NCBI GenBank assembly: GCA_023260985.1 | Contig: JALRKY010000025.1 | Span: 1 to 42,224 of the forward strand | Length of the DNA: 42,224 bases | Source of the DNA: Altererythrobacter sp. | GTDB lineage: Bacteria > Pseudomonadota > Alphaproteobacteria > Sphingomonadales > Sphingomonadaceae | Direction of reading: 5' to 3' | Shown: one piece after another, positions 26,300 to 35,952 of the stretch | Layout of the letters: every line of letters begins with the position of its first letter | Numbering within the stretch: position 1 is the first letter of the stretch | Position numbers and translations under genes: made by a program | Notes under the pieces: model-generated | What the model was told of the DNA's origin: nothing | The model's input: the letters and a program-made list of their open reading frames with translations, nothing else | Databases searched by the model: none

Positions 26300-28392
26300 G
26301 CGCGGACTTCCTCCTCGAACTGCGCAGTGAGGAAATACCTGCGCGAATGCAGGCCGGCGCGCGCGCGGAGCTGGAAAAGCTGTTCCGCCGCGAGATGGAG
26401 GCCGCAGCCGTCGCCATTGGCGAGATTTCGGTGTGGTCAACCCCGCGCCGGTTGGCGCTGCTCGCGCGCGGCCTTCCCGAAGCCACCGAAGCGGTGAGCG
26501 AGGAAGCCAAGGGCCCGCCTGAAGGCGCGCCCGATACCGCGATCGAGGGCTTCTGCCGCAAGAACGGCGTGACCCGCGACCAGCTGGAACTGCGCAACGT
26601 AAAGGGCCGCAATACCTGGTTCGCGGTGATCGACAAGCCGGGCCAGGCGACGAAGGACGTACTGACCGAAGCGATCCCCGCGATCATCCGCGACTTCGCA
26701 TGGCCCAAGTCGATGCGCTGGGGTGCAGCGTCGCTTTCGACCGAGAGCCTGCGCTGGGTGCGCCCGCTTTCGGGCATCGTGGCGCTGCTGGGCGACAAAG
26801 TGGTCGAATGTTCGGTGGGTAATGTTGCCAGCGGCAATGTGACGCTCGGGCATCGCTTCCATTCGCATGGTGAGATCGCGATTTCAGGCGCTGGGGACTA
26901 TCTCGACAAGCTGCGCGGCGCCCATGTCATCGTCGATCATGAGGAACGGCAGGACATGGTGCGCGAAGGCGCTCGCAAGGCCGCCGCCGATGCGGGGTTA
27001 ACGCTGGTTGAGGACGAGGGGCTGGTGGTCGAGAACGCCGGGCTCACCGAATGGCCCGTGCCGCTGCTTGGCCGCTTCGACGAGAGCTATATCGACCTGC
27101 CGCCCGAAGTGATCCAGCTCACCGCGCGGGTGAACCAGAAGTACTTCGTCTGCGAAGACAAGAACGGAAAGCTCGCAAACGCTTTCGTCTGCACCGCCAA
27201 TATTGCGGCGGACGATCCGGCGGTAGTGGTCGACGGCAACCGCAAGGTGCTCGCCGCGCGGCTTTCCGATGCGCGCTTTTTCTGGGAACTCGACCAGAAG
27301 ACCAGCCTCAAAGATCACGCCAAGAAGCTGGAACGAATTACTTTCCACGAAGACTTGGGCTCAGTCTCACAGCGCGTAGATCGAATTGCGACCATAGCCG
27401 CAGATCGACTTCCTGAATTAATTGGTTGGCCAAAGCAGAAGGCTCGAACGATGCAGCCGCTTTTGCGTCAAGCCGCTGAACTGGCCAAAGCCGACCTTGT
27501 GACAGAGATGGTGGGTGAATTTCCCGAACTTCAGGCTGTAATGGGTTATTACTACGCAAAGGGCCTGGGCACCGATGTTTCTGAGGCTATTCGGGATCAT
27601 TATAAGCCGACTGGTCCAGCAGACACTTTGCCTAGCAATGAAGTTGGTAGCCTCTTAGCCATCGCCGACAAATCCGATGCTCTTTTTGGCTTCTTTGCAA
27701 TTGACCAGAAGCCGACAGGATCGAAGGATCCGTTTGCTCTAAGACGAGCTGCGCTTGGCATCATTCGGATTGTCGTGGAGAACGATATTCGCTTGCCACT
27801 TCAACGCCTGTTTGAGGGCATCGATTTCGAGCGCATGTACCAATCGCCGAAAGGAGTCGAGTACTCAGACCCTTCTGATGAGATTGTCGACTTCATCATC
27901 GACCGCCTCAAAGTCCAGCAACGCGAGGCGGGGGTCCGCCACGATTTGATCGACGCCGTGTTCGCGCTTGGTGGCGAGGACGATCTCGTTCGCCTGCTCG
28001 CCCGCGTGAAGGCGCTGCAGGGCTTCATTGGCACTGAAGACGGTGCGAACCTGCTCGCTGGGTATAAGCGCGCCGCGAATATCCTCAAGAAGGAAGACTG
28101 GTCGGGCGAGGGTAAGGCGGAACCGCTTTCCTACACGCCCGAAGATGCAGAAAAGGCATTGGTGGATGCACTCGATACAGCCGCACCCAAAGCCGCCGCT
28201 GCAATCGCGGGTGAGGATTTCGAAAGCGCGATGGCTGCTCTCGCAACCCTGCGCGCTCCGATCGACCGCTTCTTCGATGAAGTCACAGTTAATGCCGATG
28301 AAGAAAACAAACGCGTAGCAAGGCTCGACATGCTGCTGCGCTTCCGCAATGCGGTGCACCGGGTGGCGGACTTCAGCCGGATCGAGGGATGA
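26296..28392 (+). CDS. glyS: Glycyl-tRNA synthetase, beta subunit (mosaic sequence)
   Basis: A 698-residue beta subunit that binds tRNA-Gly and completes the GlyRS enzyme. It starts at a GTG (26296) overlapping the glyQ stop, with the familiar [15 protein letters not shown] opening. The N-terminal body and C-terminal DALR-type anticodon region are in the host's G/C-rich style. From about 27335 to 27905 the codon style switches: TTA, CGA, AGA and T/A-ending codons appear (for example GAA TTA ATT GGT and CTA AGA CGA), then it switches back. The protein stays open and family-like throughout, so it should be functional. The pattern suggests recombination with a divergent homologue. Confidence 0.95.
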   Translation: MSADFLLELRSEEIPARMQAGARAELEKLFRREMEAAAVAIGEISVWSTPRRLALLARGLPEATEAVSEEAKGPPEGAPDTAIEGFCRKNGVTRDQLELRNVKGRNTWFAVIDKPGQATKDVLTEAIPAIIRDFAWPKSMRWGAASLSTESLRWVRPLSGIVALLGDKVVECSVGNVASGNVTLGHRFHSHGEIAISGAGDYLDKLRGAHVIVDHEERQDMVREGARKAAADAGLTLVEDEGLVVENAGLTEWPVPLLGRFDESYIDLPPEVIQLTARVNQKYFVCEDKNGKLANAFVCTANIAADDPAVVVDGNRKVLAARLSDARFFWELDQKTSLKDHAKKLERITFHEDLGSVSQRVDRIATIAADRLPELIGWPKQKARTMQPLLRQAAELAKADLVTEMVGEFPELQAVMGYYYAKGLGTDVSEAIRDHYKPTGPADTLPSNEVGSLLAIADKSDALFGFFAIDQKPTGSKDPFALRRAALGIIRIVVENDIRLPLQRLFEGIDFERMYQSPKGVEYSDPSDEIVDFIIDRLKVQQREAGVRHDLIDAVFALGGEDDLVRLLARVKALQGFIGTEDGANLLAGYKRAANILKKEDWSGEGKAEPLSYTPEDAEKALVDALDTAAPKAAAAIAGEDFESAMAALATLRAPIDRFFDEVTVNADEENKRVARLDMLLRFRNAVHRVADFSRIEG

Positions 28393-28453
28393 GTTTTTTC
28401 CCTCAATGCAGTGTCGGATGTGTCACATGCGGGCTTAGCGAAGGGATTGCACA

Positions 28454-31117
28454 TTGAAGACGGTCTTTACATTCGGAGGCAATGCGGATCATTCCGATCC
28501 GCGCCAGAAGGACAAGACCGTTTCCGGCGGCAAGGGCGCGAATTTGGTCGAAATGGCCAGCATCGGCCTGCCGGTGCCCCCGGGCTTCACCATCACCACC
28601 GAAGAGTGTGTAAGGTATCTTAAGGAAGGTGCTGAATTCAGATATGAACTGCGTGCGCAGGTGGCGCAGGCCCTGACGCATATTGAAGCGACAGTGGGCA
28701 AGAAATTCGGCGATGCGGGCGATCCGCTGCTGGTTTCGGTCCGTTCCGGCGCGCGCGTTTCGATGCCCGGCATGATGGACACGGTGCTCAACCTCGGCCT
28801 CAACGATGCCACGGTAGAGGGGCTGGCCGCCACTTCGGGCGATAAGCGTTTCGCCTGGGACAGCTATCGCCGCTTCATCCAGATGTATTCCGACGTAGTC
28901 CTCGGGCTCGATCACGGGCTGTTCGAGGAAGCTCTCGAGATCGCCAAGGAAGACAAGGGCTATTACGCCGACACCGAAATGGAAGCGGACGACTGGCAGG
29001 CGCTGGTCGGCGAATACAAAGATATCGTGCAGCAAGAGCAGAGCGCCCCATTCCCACAGGATGTGACCGAGCAGCTGTGGGGCGCGATCCGCGCCGTGTT
29101 CGACAGTTGGGAAAGCGACCGCGCCAAGGTCTATCGGCGCTTGAACGACATTCCAGCCGATTGGGGCACGGCAGTGAACGTTCAGGCGATGGTGTTCGGT
29201 AATATGGGCGACACCAGCGCCACCGGCGTTGCCTTCACGCGCGACCCGGCGACCGGCGAGCGCGCCTATTACGGGGAATACCTCATCAACGCGCAGGGCG
29301 AGGATGTGGTGGCGGGCATCCGCACGCCGCAATATCTGACCAAGGACGCGCGCGAGAAGGCCGGAGCCAAGCCGCTGAGTATGGAAGAGGCGATGCCCGC
29401 GGCCTATGCCGAGCTTGCCAACGTGTTCGACCTGCTAGAGTGCCACTACAAGGACATGCAGGACATCGAGTTTACCGTCGAGCGCGGCAAGCTGTGGATG
29501 CTCCAGACGCGCAGCGGCAAGCGCACCGCGAAGGCGGCGCTGAAAATGGCGGTCGAAATGGTCGGCGAAGGGCTGATCGACGAGCGCACCGCGATCCTGC
29601 GGGTCGACCCGATGGCGCTCGACCAGCTGCTCCACCCCACGCTCGATCCCAAGGCACTGCGCGAAGTGCTGACCAGCGGCCTTCCGGCCTCGCCCGGTGC
29701 GGCTTCGGGCAAGATCGTGCTCGATGCCGACGCCGCCGAAGCCCTCGCTTCGCGCGGGGACAAGGTGATCCTGGTACGGGTCGAGACCAGCCCCGAAGAT
29801 ATTCACGGCATGCATGCGGCGAAGGGCATCCTGACCGCGCGCGGCGGCATGACCAGCCACGCGGCCGTGGTGGCACGCGGCATGGGTCGCCCCTGCGTTT
29901 CGGGAGCTTCGGCGGTCTCTATCGACCGTGCCAGCAAGACCCTGCGGATCGGCAATCGCGAGCTGCGCGAAGGCGACATGATCACTATCGACGGCAGCAA
30001 TGGGCAGGTGATGGCGGGCGAAGTGCCCACTGTGGAGCCCGAGCTGGTCGGCGATTTCGGCACGCTGATGGAATGGGCCGATGCGCATCGCCGCATGAAA
30101 GTACGCACCAATGCCGAAACGCCCGCCGATTGCCGCATGGCGCGCCAGTTCGGCGCGGAAGGCATCGGGCTATGCCGCACCGAGCACATGTTCTTCGACG
30201 CGCGCCGGATCAGCGCGGTGCGCCAGATGATCCTTGCCGAGGACGAAAAGACCCGCCGCGCGGCGCTGGCCAAGCTGTTGCCTGAACAGCGAGCCGATTT
30301 CCGCGAGATCTTCGAAGTGATGTCGGGCCTGCCATGCACGATCCGCCTGCTCGATCCTCCGTTGCATGAATTCCTGCCGCATGCGGATGACGATTTCGCC
30401 GAGCTGGCCGATGCGACCGGGCTGGGCGTGGACCACCTCAAGCGCCGCGCAGCCGAATTGCACGAGTTCAACCCGATGCTGGGCCATCGCGGTTGCCGGT
30501 TGGGGATTACCTTCCCCGACATCTACGAGATGCAGGCGCGCGCGATCTTCGAGGCCGCCTGCGAAGTGGCCTCGGCGGGCGGTGAAACGCCGGTGCCGGA
30601 GATCATGGTGCCTCTGGTCGCCACCAAGCGCGAGCTTGAGCTGCTCAAGGAGCTGATCAACCGCGTGGCGAGGAAGGTGTTCGAGGAAACCGGACGCCCG
30701 GTCGAATATCTCGTCGGGACGATGATCGAGCTGCCGCGTGCCGCGCTGATGGCGGGCGAAATTGCGCAGGAAGGCGCCTTCTTCAGCTTCGGCACCAACG
30801 ATCTGACGCAGACGACGCTGGGCGTGAGCCGCGACGATTCCGCGCGCTTTCTTGCGCCCTATGTCGAGAAGGGGATTTTCCCGCGCGATCCGTTCGTCAG
30901 CCTCGATATCGAAGGCGTCGGTCAGCTGGTCGAACTTGCGGCGGCGCGGGGCAGGGCGACCCGGCCCGACATCAAACTGGGCATCTGCGGCGAGCATGGC
31001 GGCGATCCGGCGAGTATCGCTTTCTGCGAGCAGATCGGGCTCAATTACGTGTCTGCCTCGCCTTATCGCGTGCCGATTGCGCGGCTTGCAGCGGCCCAAG
31101 CAGCTCTCAGGGCCTAA
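28454..31117 (+). CDS. ppdK: Pyruvate, phosphate dikinase
   Basis: An 887-residue PPDK that interconverts pyruvate, ATP and phosphate with PEP, AMP and pyrophosphate, linking pyruvate to gluconeogenesis or acting in glycolysis in reverse. The N-terminal ATP-grasp domain begins KTVFTFGGN with GGKGANL; the phospho-carrier His is in GGMTSHAAV (about residue 469); the C-terminal PEP/pyruvate barrel contains GLCRTEHMFF, and GICGEHGGDP with its active-site Cys at about 845. A TTG start at 28454 has AAGGGA seven bases upstream. The length is normal. The stop overlaps the convergent methyltransferase stop by four bases. Confidence 0.96.
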   Translation: MKTVFTFGGNADHSDPRQKDKTVSGGKGANLVEMASIGLPVPPGFTITTEECVRYLKEGAEFRYELRAQVAQALTHIEATVGKKFGDAGDPLLVSVRSGARVSMPGMMDTVLNLGLNDATVEGLAATSGDKRFAWDSYRRFIQMYSDVVLGLDHGLFEEALEIAKEDKGYYADTEMEADDWQALVGEYKDIVQQEQSAPFPQDVTEQLWGAIRAVFDSWESDRAKVYRRLNDIPADWGTAVNVQAMVFGNMGDTSATGVAFTRDPATGERAYYGEYLINAQGEDVVAGIRTPQYLTKDAREKAGAKPLSMEEAMPAAYAELANVFDLLECHYKDMQDIEFTVERGKLWMLQTRSGKRTAKAALKMAVEMVGEGLIDERTAILRVDPMALDQLLHPTLDPKALREVLTSGLPASPGAASGKIVLDADAAEALASRGDKVILVRVETSPEDIHGMHAAKGILTARGGMTSHAAVVARGMGRPCVSGASAVSIDRASKTLRIGNRELREGDMITIDGSNGQVMAGEVPTVEPELVGDFGTLMEWADAHRRMKVRTNAETPADCRMARQFGAEGIGLCRTEHMFFDARRISAVRQMILAEDEKTRRAALAKLLPEQRADFREIFEVMSGLPCTIRLLDPPLHEFLPHADDDFAELADATGLGVDHLKRRAAELHEFNPMLGHRGCRLGITFPDIYEMQARAIFEAACEVASAGGETPVPEIMVPLVATKRELELLKELINRVARKVFEETGRPVEYLVGTMIELPRAALMAGEIAQEGAFFSFGTNDLTQTTLGVSRDDSARFLAPYVEKGIFPRDPFVSLDIEGVGQLVELAAARGRATRPDIKLGICGEHGGDPASIAFCEQIGLNYVSASPYRVPIARLAAAQAALRA

Positions 31118-31863
31118 CGCCAGCCGGTGAGGGTGAGGATCTGGAAGGTCTCGGCGATCTTTCCTTCCTCGTCCTTTATCGCTCTGAATGCGGCTTTGGC
31201 ACGCGCCAGTCCGGCCTTTCCTAAATTGGGGGCGGGCGATACCAGCACCGAAGTGAGCGCCTGCTCGCGTAGGTCGCTGATGAGGCGGTCGAGCGACCGG
31301 TAGCTCACGGTGAGCTTGTGGGTGTCGACCACCTGCTTTGCAAAACCGGCACGTTGCATCAGCGCCGACGCCGCGCGGTCGTCGATCTGCGGGTGGAGCC
31401 GTGCAGCGGGTCGCTGACCATCGGCTGCGAGCATGACCTGCCGTAGCGAGCTCAGGCTGCCTGCGCCCGGGAATTGCGCGATCATAAGCCCGCCGGGCTC
31501 GAGCGCATTGCGCAGGTGGAGCAGGGCACCGGGCAGATCGTTGACCGTGTCGAGTCGGGCGTGGCTTACAATGAGGCAGTAGGAATCTTCGGCGATCGGC
31601 TGCTCCTCATCGGGAGAGGGCAGGGTCGCGACTTCGCTGCCGCGCGCCCGGAGCTGCGCAGCAAGTCCCTCTGCCGCATGGCCTGTCACCAGTGCCCGCG
31701 CAGGTTCGAAGCGCATGAAGTCGAGCCGCTCGAGGACGTCGCGCTGCAGTTCCTCGTAGAGCCAGTTGGCGGCGCCTTCACGCGACGCAATCGCCTCGGC
31801 ACGCGCAGCACGAGCATCGCGCCGCTTGCCGGCGAAGATCTGAGGAACGCGAGGCTGGCTCAT
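31114..31863 (-). CDS. SAM-dependent methyltransferase-like protein (BioC/NDUFAF5 type)
   Basis: A 249-residue class I methyltransferase-fold protein. The N-terminus MSQPRVPQIFAGKRRDARAARA resembles the FDRALLRRRRARA-type opening of NDUFAF5-like proteins. The SAM-binding glycine loop is weakened (ALVTGHAAEGL), while VNDLPGALLHLRNALEPGGL is a standard motif IV-V segment. In relatives it hydroxylates or methylates respiratory complex I subunits, or belongs to biotin synthesis; neither is shown here. The start is 31863. It is divergent from comF and ends convergent with ppdK, overlapping it by four bases. Confidence 0.8.
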   Translation of the reverse strand: MSQPRVPQIFAGKRRDARAARAEAIASREGAANWLYEELQRDVLERLDFMRFEPARALVTGHAAEGLAAQLRARGSEVATLPSPDEEQPIAEDSYCLIVSHARLDTVNDLPGALLHLRNALEPGGLMIAQFPGAGSLSSLRQVMLAADGQRPAARLHPQIDDRAASALMQRAGFAKQVVDTHKLTVSYRSLDRLISDLREQALTSVLVSPAPNLGKAGLARAKAAFRAIKDEEGKIAETFQILTLTGWR

Positions 31864-31968
31864 TGTCCAGCGCACTGCCCCGCTTGCGCCCGCGGTGCAA
31901 GAGGTGCAGCATGCCGGCATGGGTCGCGCAGAGGAATTTCTGCATCGCTTTCGCGCGTTTTCGCGCCG

Positions 31969-32760
31969 TTGATCGATCTTGTGTATCCGCCGCGCTGCCC
32001 CTTGTGCGGGGTCGCGATTGCCGAGAACGGCGGCCCATGCGGAGGCTGCTGGGCGCAACTTGTGGTTCCCGGCGAACCAGCATGCGCGATCTGCTCGCGC
32101 CCATTTCCGCCGGGCATTGCAGATGGAACCGCGCAATGTACAGTCTGCCTGCAAGAGCCTCCCGGTCAGGAAGGGATTGCCGCGGCGACGCTGTACAACG
32201 ATGCGTCGCGGAGGCTAGTCCTTGCCTTCAAACACGGGGGCAAGATTGCGCTGGGAGGGCAACTGGGGTGGCTGATGGCGGCGAAACTGCCTGAGCCACG
32301 TGAGGCGCCGCCGCTGCTGTTTCCTTTGCCCTTGCACCGCTGGCGCTTATGGCGTGGTGGGTTCAACCAGGCGGCTCTATTTGCGAAGGAACTGGCGCGG
32401 CACGGCAAAGGAAAACTGGCAGTCGACGCGCTGGCGCGGCGCAAGGCGACGCCGATGCTCGGCGGGATGTCACGAAAAGCTCGCCAGCGGTCGCTGAGCG
32501 GCGCAATCGAAGTGCCGCGACGCCGCGCGGAGTTGGTCAAGGGGCGCGACGTGATCCTGGTCGATGACGTGCTCACTAGCGGAGCCACCAGCAGCGCCTG
32601 CATGACCGCGCTGCTCAAGGCCGACCCGACAAGCGTTACGATCTGTTGCTTTGCAACGGTGCTTGACGAGCCGCTTAATTGCGATGCTGCGGCTGCATCG
32701 GCGGACCAGGTTCGGCAAAGCATAACGCCCGGGATCGATATGATCCCGGGCGCCACGTGA
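31969..32760 (+). CDS. comF: ComF family protein (phosphoribosyltransferase-like), start uncertain
   Basis: A protein of about 263 residues with the ComF layout: N-terminal zinc-finger cysteines (YPPRCPLCG, GGCW, CAIC, CTVC), then a phosphoribosyltransferase domain with LPLHRWRLWRGGFNQA and VILVDDVLTSGAT as the PRPP-binding loop. ComF proteins are linked to DNA uptake in competent bacteria. No ATG with a ribosome site is found in frame. A TTG at 31969 starting before IDLVYPPRCPLC is the simplest choice, but the frame is open further upstream through SLSRVFAP, opposite the methyltransferase start. The C-terminal coding end overlaps a strong hairpin. Confidence 0.8.
   Translation: MIDLVYPPRCPLCGVAIAENGGPCGGCWAQLVVPGEPACAICSRPFPPGIADGTAQCTVCLQEPPGQEGIAAATLYNDASRRLVLAFKHGGKIALGGQLGWLMAAKLPEPREAPPLLFPLPLHRWRLWRGGFNQAALFAKELARHGKGKLAVDALARRKATPMLGGMSRKARQRSLSGAIEVPRRRAELVKGRDVILVDDVLTSGATSSACMTALLKADPTSVTICCFATVLDEPLNCDAAAASADQVRQSITPGIDMIPGAT
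32726..32752 (+). terminator. Strong hairpin inside the last codons of comF
   Basis: CGCCCGGGATC (32726-32736) pairs perfectly with GATCCCGGGCG (32742-32752), 11 pairs with loop GATAT. It lies within the coding 3' end and no T run follows. It may stop transcription or protect the mRNA end, and it also fixes the sequence encoding the last residues. Confidence 0.5.
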
Positions 32761-33070
32761 CTAATTAACGCGAACCCACTTCCAGGAAGCTAAGGTGACC
32801 TCCCCCTTGATGGCCACCCGGGTTCTATCCCTCATCGTTTTTCCGAAAGCGCTCAACCCAAGTGGAGGGCGGCGTCCCGGGTGCCCCTGAACCTGGCACT
32901 TTTGCTGTACCGGTGATCGGTTGGCGAGCTATGCCCGCGGGCCGATCGGTCCCATTCAATTGCCGTTCTTCAAAGTCTGAATCCGCTTCATCGTGGATCT
33001 TGGCTGCCATCTGTGGTTATCTAGCAACAAATCATCGCAGCTAATTATCTGTTCATCGAAGGATTCCCGT
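32761..33070. other. Intergenic region between comF and hisI, no firm gene
   Basis: In these 310 bases I see no supported gene. A minus-strand frame of 61 codons at 32825-33010 has a protein-like composition (starting [10 protein letters not shown], ending RFRKNDEG) but lacks a ribosome site and matches nothing I know, so it is left unannotated. The region could hold the hisI promoter, but no clear -35/-10 pair was identified. Confidence 0.4.
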
Positions 33071-33466
33071 GTGTCCCACGCAGACCCCGGTGCTGACGCG
33101 GCAAACGAACCGCGCGACCATACCTTAAAATTCCTGCCCAAGTTCGATTCGAACGGATTGCTTACGGCGGTCGTAACGCATGCCCAAAGCGGCGAAGTGC
33201 TGATGGTTGCATTCATGAACCGCGAAGCAATCGACGCGACCCGCGATACCGGAATCGCACATTTCTGGTCTCGCTCGCGGCAGTCTCTTTGGCGCAAGGG
33301 TGAAACCTCGAGCAACGAATTGCGGATTGTCGAAATCCTGGTGGATTGCGACCAGGATGCACTGGTCGTGCGTGCTGAGCCGGTGGGTCCAACGTGCCAT
33401 ACCGGAGCGCGTTCGTGCTTCTTTCGGCGGTTGGAAGGTGACACTCTCGTAGGGGGTAATTCTTGA
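33071..33466 (+). CDS. hisI: Phosphoribosyl-AMP cyclohydrolase
   Basis: A 131-residue HisI that opens the adenine ring of phosphoribosyl-AMP in histidine biosynthesis. The motifs are [13 protein letters not shown] (about 41-53), [25 protein letters not shown] with metal ligands Cys93, Asp94 and Asp96, and [11 protein letters not shown] with Cys109 and Cys116. The start is a GTG with AAGGA eight bases upstream. This is the stand-alone HisI form, without the HisE part. The gene is not in a his operon here. Its stop codon lies within a palindromic site in front of the MerR gene. Confidence 0.93.
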   Translation: MSHADPGADAANEPRDHTLKFLPKFDSNGLLTAVVTHAQSGEVLMVAFMNREAIDATRDTGIAHFWSRSRQSLWRKGETSSNELRIVEILVDCDQDALVVRAEPVGPTCHTGARSCFFRRLEGDTLVGGNS

Positions 33467-33478
33467 CGCTAACGTAAA
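33463..33478 (+). promoter_or_regulatory. Candidate MerR/LiuR-type operator overlapping the hisI stop
   Basis: TTGACGCTAACGTAAA is an imperfect palindrome (TTGACG and CGTAAA around CTAA, five of six positions matching). It resembles the TTTACGT..ACGTAAA sites of LiuR-family MerR regulators, as I recall them. It sits ten bases before the start of the MerR gene and includes the hisI TGA. TTGACG can also serve as a -35. Autoregulation of the MerR gene and control of the acyl-CoA dehydrogenase are inferred. Confidence 0.5.
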
Positions 33479-33487
33479 GGTAAGTTA

Positions 33488-33955
33488 GTGTGGGTCATGG
33501 CCAGCCCCGCAGCAAATCCGCACCATGAGAATGGCGAGCCCCGGCACGGCGGCGCGCATCTCGATCGTCCCGACAAGCATGAGCGCGAGCTATATACAAT
33601 TTCCGATCTGACGTCGGAATTCGACTGCACTGCGCGTGCACTGCGCTTCTACGAAGACGAAGGCCTGATTTCACCCCAAAGGGTCGGCCTGACGCGCGTT
33701 TATTCGAAGCGCGATCGTGCCCGGCTCGCATGGATCATGCGCGCGAAGAACGTCGGCTTCAGCCTGACCGAAATCCGCGAGATGATCGATCTCTACGACC
33801 TTGGGGATGGCCGCGTCGAACAGCGCCGTGTTACAGTCGAGAAATGCAAGGCGCACGTCGCCAAGCTCAAGCGCCAGCGCGCCGACATCGACTCCTCGAT
33901 CAAGGAGCTGAGCGCCTTCATCCGCATGGTCGAAGAGCTCGATCCTGGCCGCTGA
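33488..33955 (+). CDS. MerR family transcriptional regulator (LiuR-like)
   Basis: A 155-residue MerR regulator. A non-conserved His-rich N-terminus is followed by the MerR helix-turn-helix with ALRFYEDEGLISPQR and TRVYSKRDRARL (about residues 38-75), then a long C-terminal helix. It has no cysteine cluster, so it is not a metal sensor; this matches regulators of branched-chain amino acid or fatty acid breakdown such as LiuR. It lies between a palindromic site and a co-directional acyl-CoA dehydrogenase, which is the likely target. Two starts are possible: GTG at 33488 with AAAGG seven bases upstream, or ATG at 33497; the first is given. Confidence 0.85.
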   Translation: MWVMASPAANPHHENGEPRHGGAHLDRPDKHERELYTISDLTSEFDCTARALRFYEDEGLISPQRVGLTRVYSKRDRARLAWIMRAKNVGFSLTEIREMIDLYDLGDGRVEQRRVTVEKCKAHVAKLKRQRADIDSSIKELSAFIRMVEELDPGR

Positions 33956-33998
33956 GGCCCATCAAGACCACTACCGCCTACATACCGAGGATACATCG

Positions 33999-35804
33999 AT
34001 GCCTATCTACACCGCCCCGACCCGCGACACCCGTTTCGTCGTCAACGAACTGCTCGATCTGGCGAGCTATGGCAATCTGCCGGGTTTCGAGAATGCCACG
34101 CCCGACATGATCGATACGGTAATCAATGAAGCCGGCCGGTTCTGCGCCGAAGTTCTGGCTCCGCTCAACCTTGTGGGAGACCAGCACGGCTGCGTCCGCC
34201 ACGACGACGGTTCGGTGAGCACGCCTCCCGGTTTTAAGGAAGCTTATCAACAGTTCCGCGAAAGTGGTTGGGGCACCGTTGCGCAACCCGAGGAATTCGG
34301 TGGGCAGGGATTCCCGCATGTGCTCGGCTTCGTACTTGAGGAATTCATGGGCACATCGAACCAGGCTTTCGCCATGTATCCCGGCCTTGGCGCAGGCGCA
34401 GTAGCCGCGCTGATCGCGGCGGGCAGCGGCGAGCAGAAGGCGACCTATCTTCCAAAGATGGTCGCGGGCGAATGGCTGGGCACCATGAACCTGACCGAAC
34501 CGCATTGTGGCACCGATCTGGGTATGATCCGTACCAAGGCGGAACCCAATGGCGATGGCAGCTATGCGATCACTGGCACCAAGGTCTTCATTTCGGCGGG
34601 CGAACACGACCTGACCGAGAACATCATCCACCTGGTGCTGGCAAAGACTCCGGGTGCGCCTGACAGCACCAAGGGCATTTCGCTGTTCGTGGTCCCGAAG
34701 TTCCTCGTCAATGCGGATGGTTCGCTGGGCGAGCGCAACGGCGTTTCCTGTGGCTCGATCGAGCACAAGATGGGCATCCATGGCAATTCCACTTGCGTCC
34801 TCAACTACGACGGCGCCAAGGGCTGGCTAGTGGGCGAGGAGAACAAGGGCCTCGCCGCAATGTTCGTGATGATGAATGCCGCGCGCCTTGGCGTCGGCAT
34901 CCAGGGGCTGGCGCAGGCCGAAGCCGCCTATCAGAACGCGGTCGCCTATGCACTTGATCGCCGACAGGGCAGGGCGCTCACCGGCCCGGCGGACCCGGAA
35001 GCCAAGGCTGATCCGATCTTCGTCCACCCCGACGTGCGCCGTATGCTGATGGATGCCAAGGTCTTCACCGAGGGGATGCGCGCACTGTGCTTGTGGGGCG
35101 CATTGCTGGTCGACCTGTCGCACAAGGCGCCGACCGCCGAAGAGCGCGAACAGGCCGATGCATTGATCGGGCTGATGACCCCGGTGATGAAGGGCTATGG
35201 CACCGACAAGGGCTATGACGTCGCCACCAACATGCAGCAGGTCTTCGGCGGTCACGGCTATATCGAGGAATGGGGCATGAGCCAGTTCGTGCGCGATGCC
35301 CGCATTGCCATGATCTACGAAGGCACCAATGGCGTGCAGGCGATGGATCTGTGCGGCCGCAAGCTCGGCTCGAAGGGTGGAGTAGCGATCCAGGCCTTCT
35401 TCAAGATGGTCGATGACGAGATCGCTGAAGTGAAGGGCAATGAGCAACTCGCCGATCTCGCGACACGCCTCGAAAAGGCGCTGGGCGAGCAGAAGGCTGC
35501 GACCATGTGGTTCATGCAGAATGCGATGGCGAACCCCAACAACCTAGGCGCTGGCGCGCACAATTACATGCACCTGATGGGTATCGTCGTGCTTGGCCTG
35601 ATGTGGCTACGCATGTCGAAGGTGGTGCTGGAAAAGCTCGCGGGCGAGCCGGAAGACAAGGCCTTCTACGAAGCCAAGCTGGTCTCGGCTAAGTATTATG
35701 CCGAGCGCTTCATGCCCGATGCTGGCGCGCTTCGCAGCAAGCTGGAGGCGGGCAGTGAGCACATGATGGCGCTGGGCGCAGATGCTTTCCGGACCGCTGC
35801 CTGA
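33999..35804 (+). CDS. Acyl-CoA dehydrogenase, long C-terminal-domain form
   Basis: A 601-residue FAD-dependent acyl-CoA dehydrogenase with the extra C-terminal helical domain of the ~600-residue class, which also includes DmdC-like 3-methylmercaptopropionyl-CoA dehydrogenases. The catalytic base Glu is in IYEGTNG (about residue 441). Flavin-binding segments are visible as MNLTEPHCGTDLG and KVFISAGEHD, and FGGHGYIEEW follows. It would oxidise acyl-CoA to enoyl-CoA with electrons passed to ETF. It starts 43 bases after the MerR gene, so the two are probably co-transcribed. A strong terminator follows. Substrate cannot be fixed from sequence. Confidence 0.93.
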   Translation: MPIYTAPTRDTRFVVNELLDLASYGNLPGFENATPDMIDTVINEAGRFCAEVLAPLNLVGDQHGCVRHDDGSVSTPPGFKEAYQQFRESGWGTVAQPEEFGGQGFPHVLGFVLEEFMGTSNQAFAMYPGLGAGAVAALIAAGSGEQKATYLPKMVAGEWLGTMNLTEPHCGTDLGMIRTKAEPNGDGSYAITGTKVFISAGEHDLTENIIHLVLAKTPGAPDSTKGISLFVVPKFLVNADGSLGERNGVSCGSIEHKMGIHGNSTCVLNYDGAKGWLVGEENKGLAAMFVMMNAARLGVGIQGLAQAEAAYQNAVAYALDRRQGRALTGPADPEAKADPIFVHPDVRRMLMDAKVFTEGMRALCLWGALLVDLSHKAPTAEEREQADALIGLMTPVMKGYGTDKGYDVATNMQQVFGGHGYIEEWGMSQFVRDARIAMIYEGTNGVQAMDLCGRKLGSKGGVAIQAFFKMVDDEIAEVKGNEQLADLATRLEKALGEQKAATMWFMQNAMANPNNLGAGAHNYMHLMGIVVLGLMWLRMSKVVLEKLAGEPEDKAFYEAKLVSAKYYAERFMPDAGALRSKLEAGSEHMMALGADAFRTAA

Positions 35805-35830
35805 GTTCCAGTGCCAGAGCCTAAAATTGT

Positions 35831-35860
35831 GGGGCGCCTTCAGGAAAGGCGCCCCTTTTT
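35831..35860 (+). terminator. Rho-independent terminator after the acyl-CoA dehydrogenase
   Basis: GGGGCGCCTT (35831-35840) pairs perfectly with AAGGCGCCCC (35846-35855), ten pairs with loop CAGGA, followed by TTTTT. It lies about 25 bases after the stop codon and ends the MerR/dehydrogenase unit. Confidence 0.9.
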
Positions 35861-35952
35861 CGTTTGATGGATTGTAGGACGAGACCCTATCACTCTATCA
35901 GGTGGCGATGCACGAGCATCGATGATGCCGATGCGAGATGGGGGAATTGGGG

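Noticed and set aside
32825..33010. Minus-strand 61-codon frame between comF and hisI
   Set aside because: Residue composition is plausible but there is no ribosome site and no known family, and it lies in a G/C-rich stretch where such frames arise by chance.
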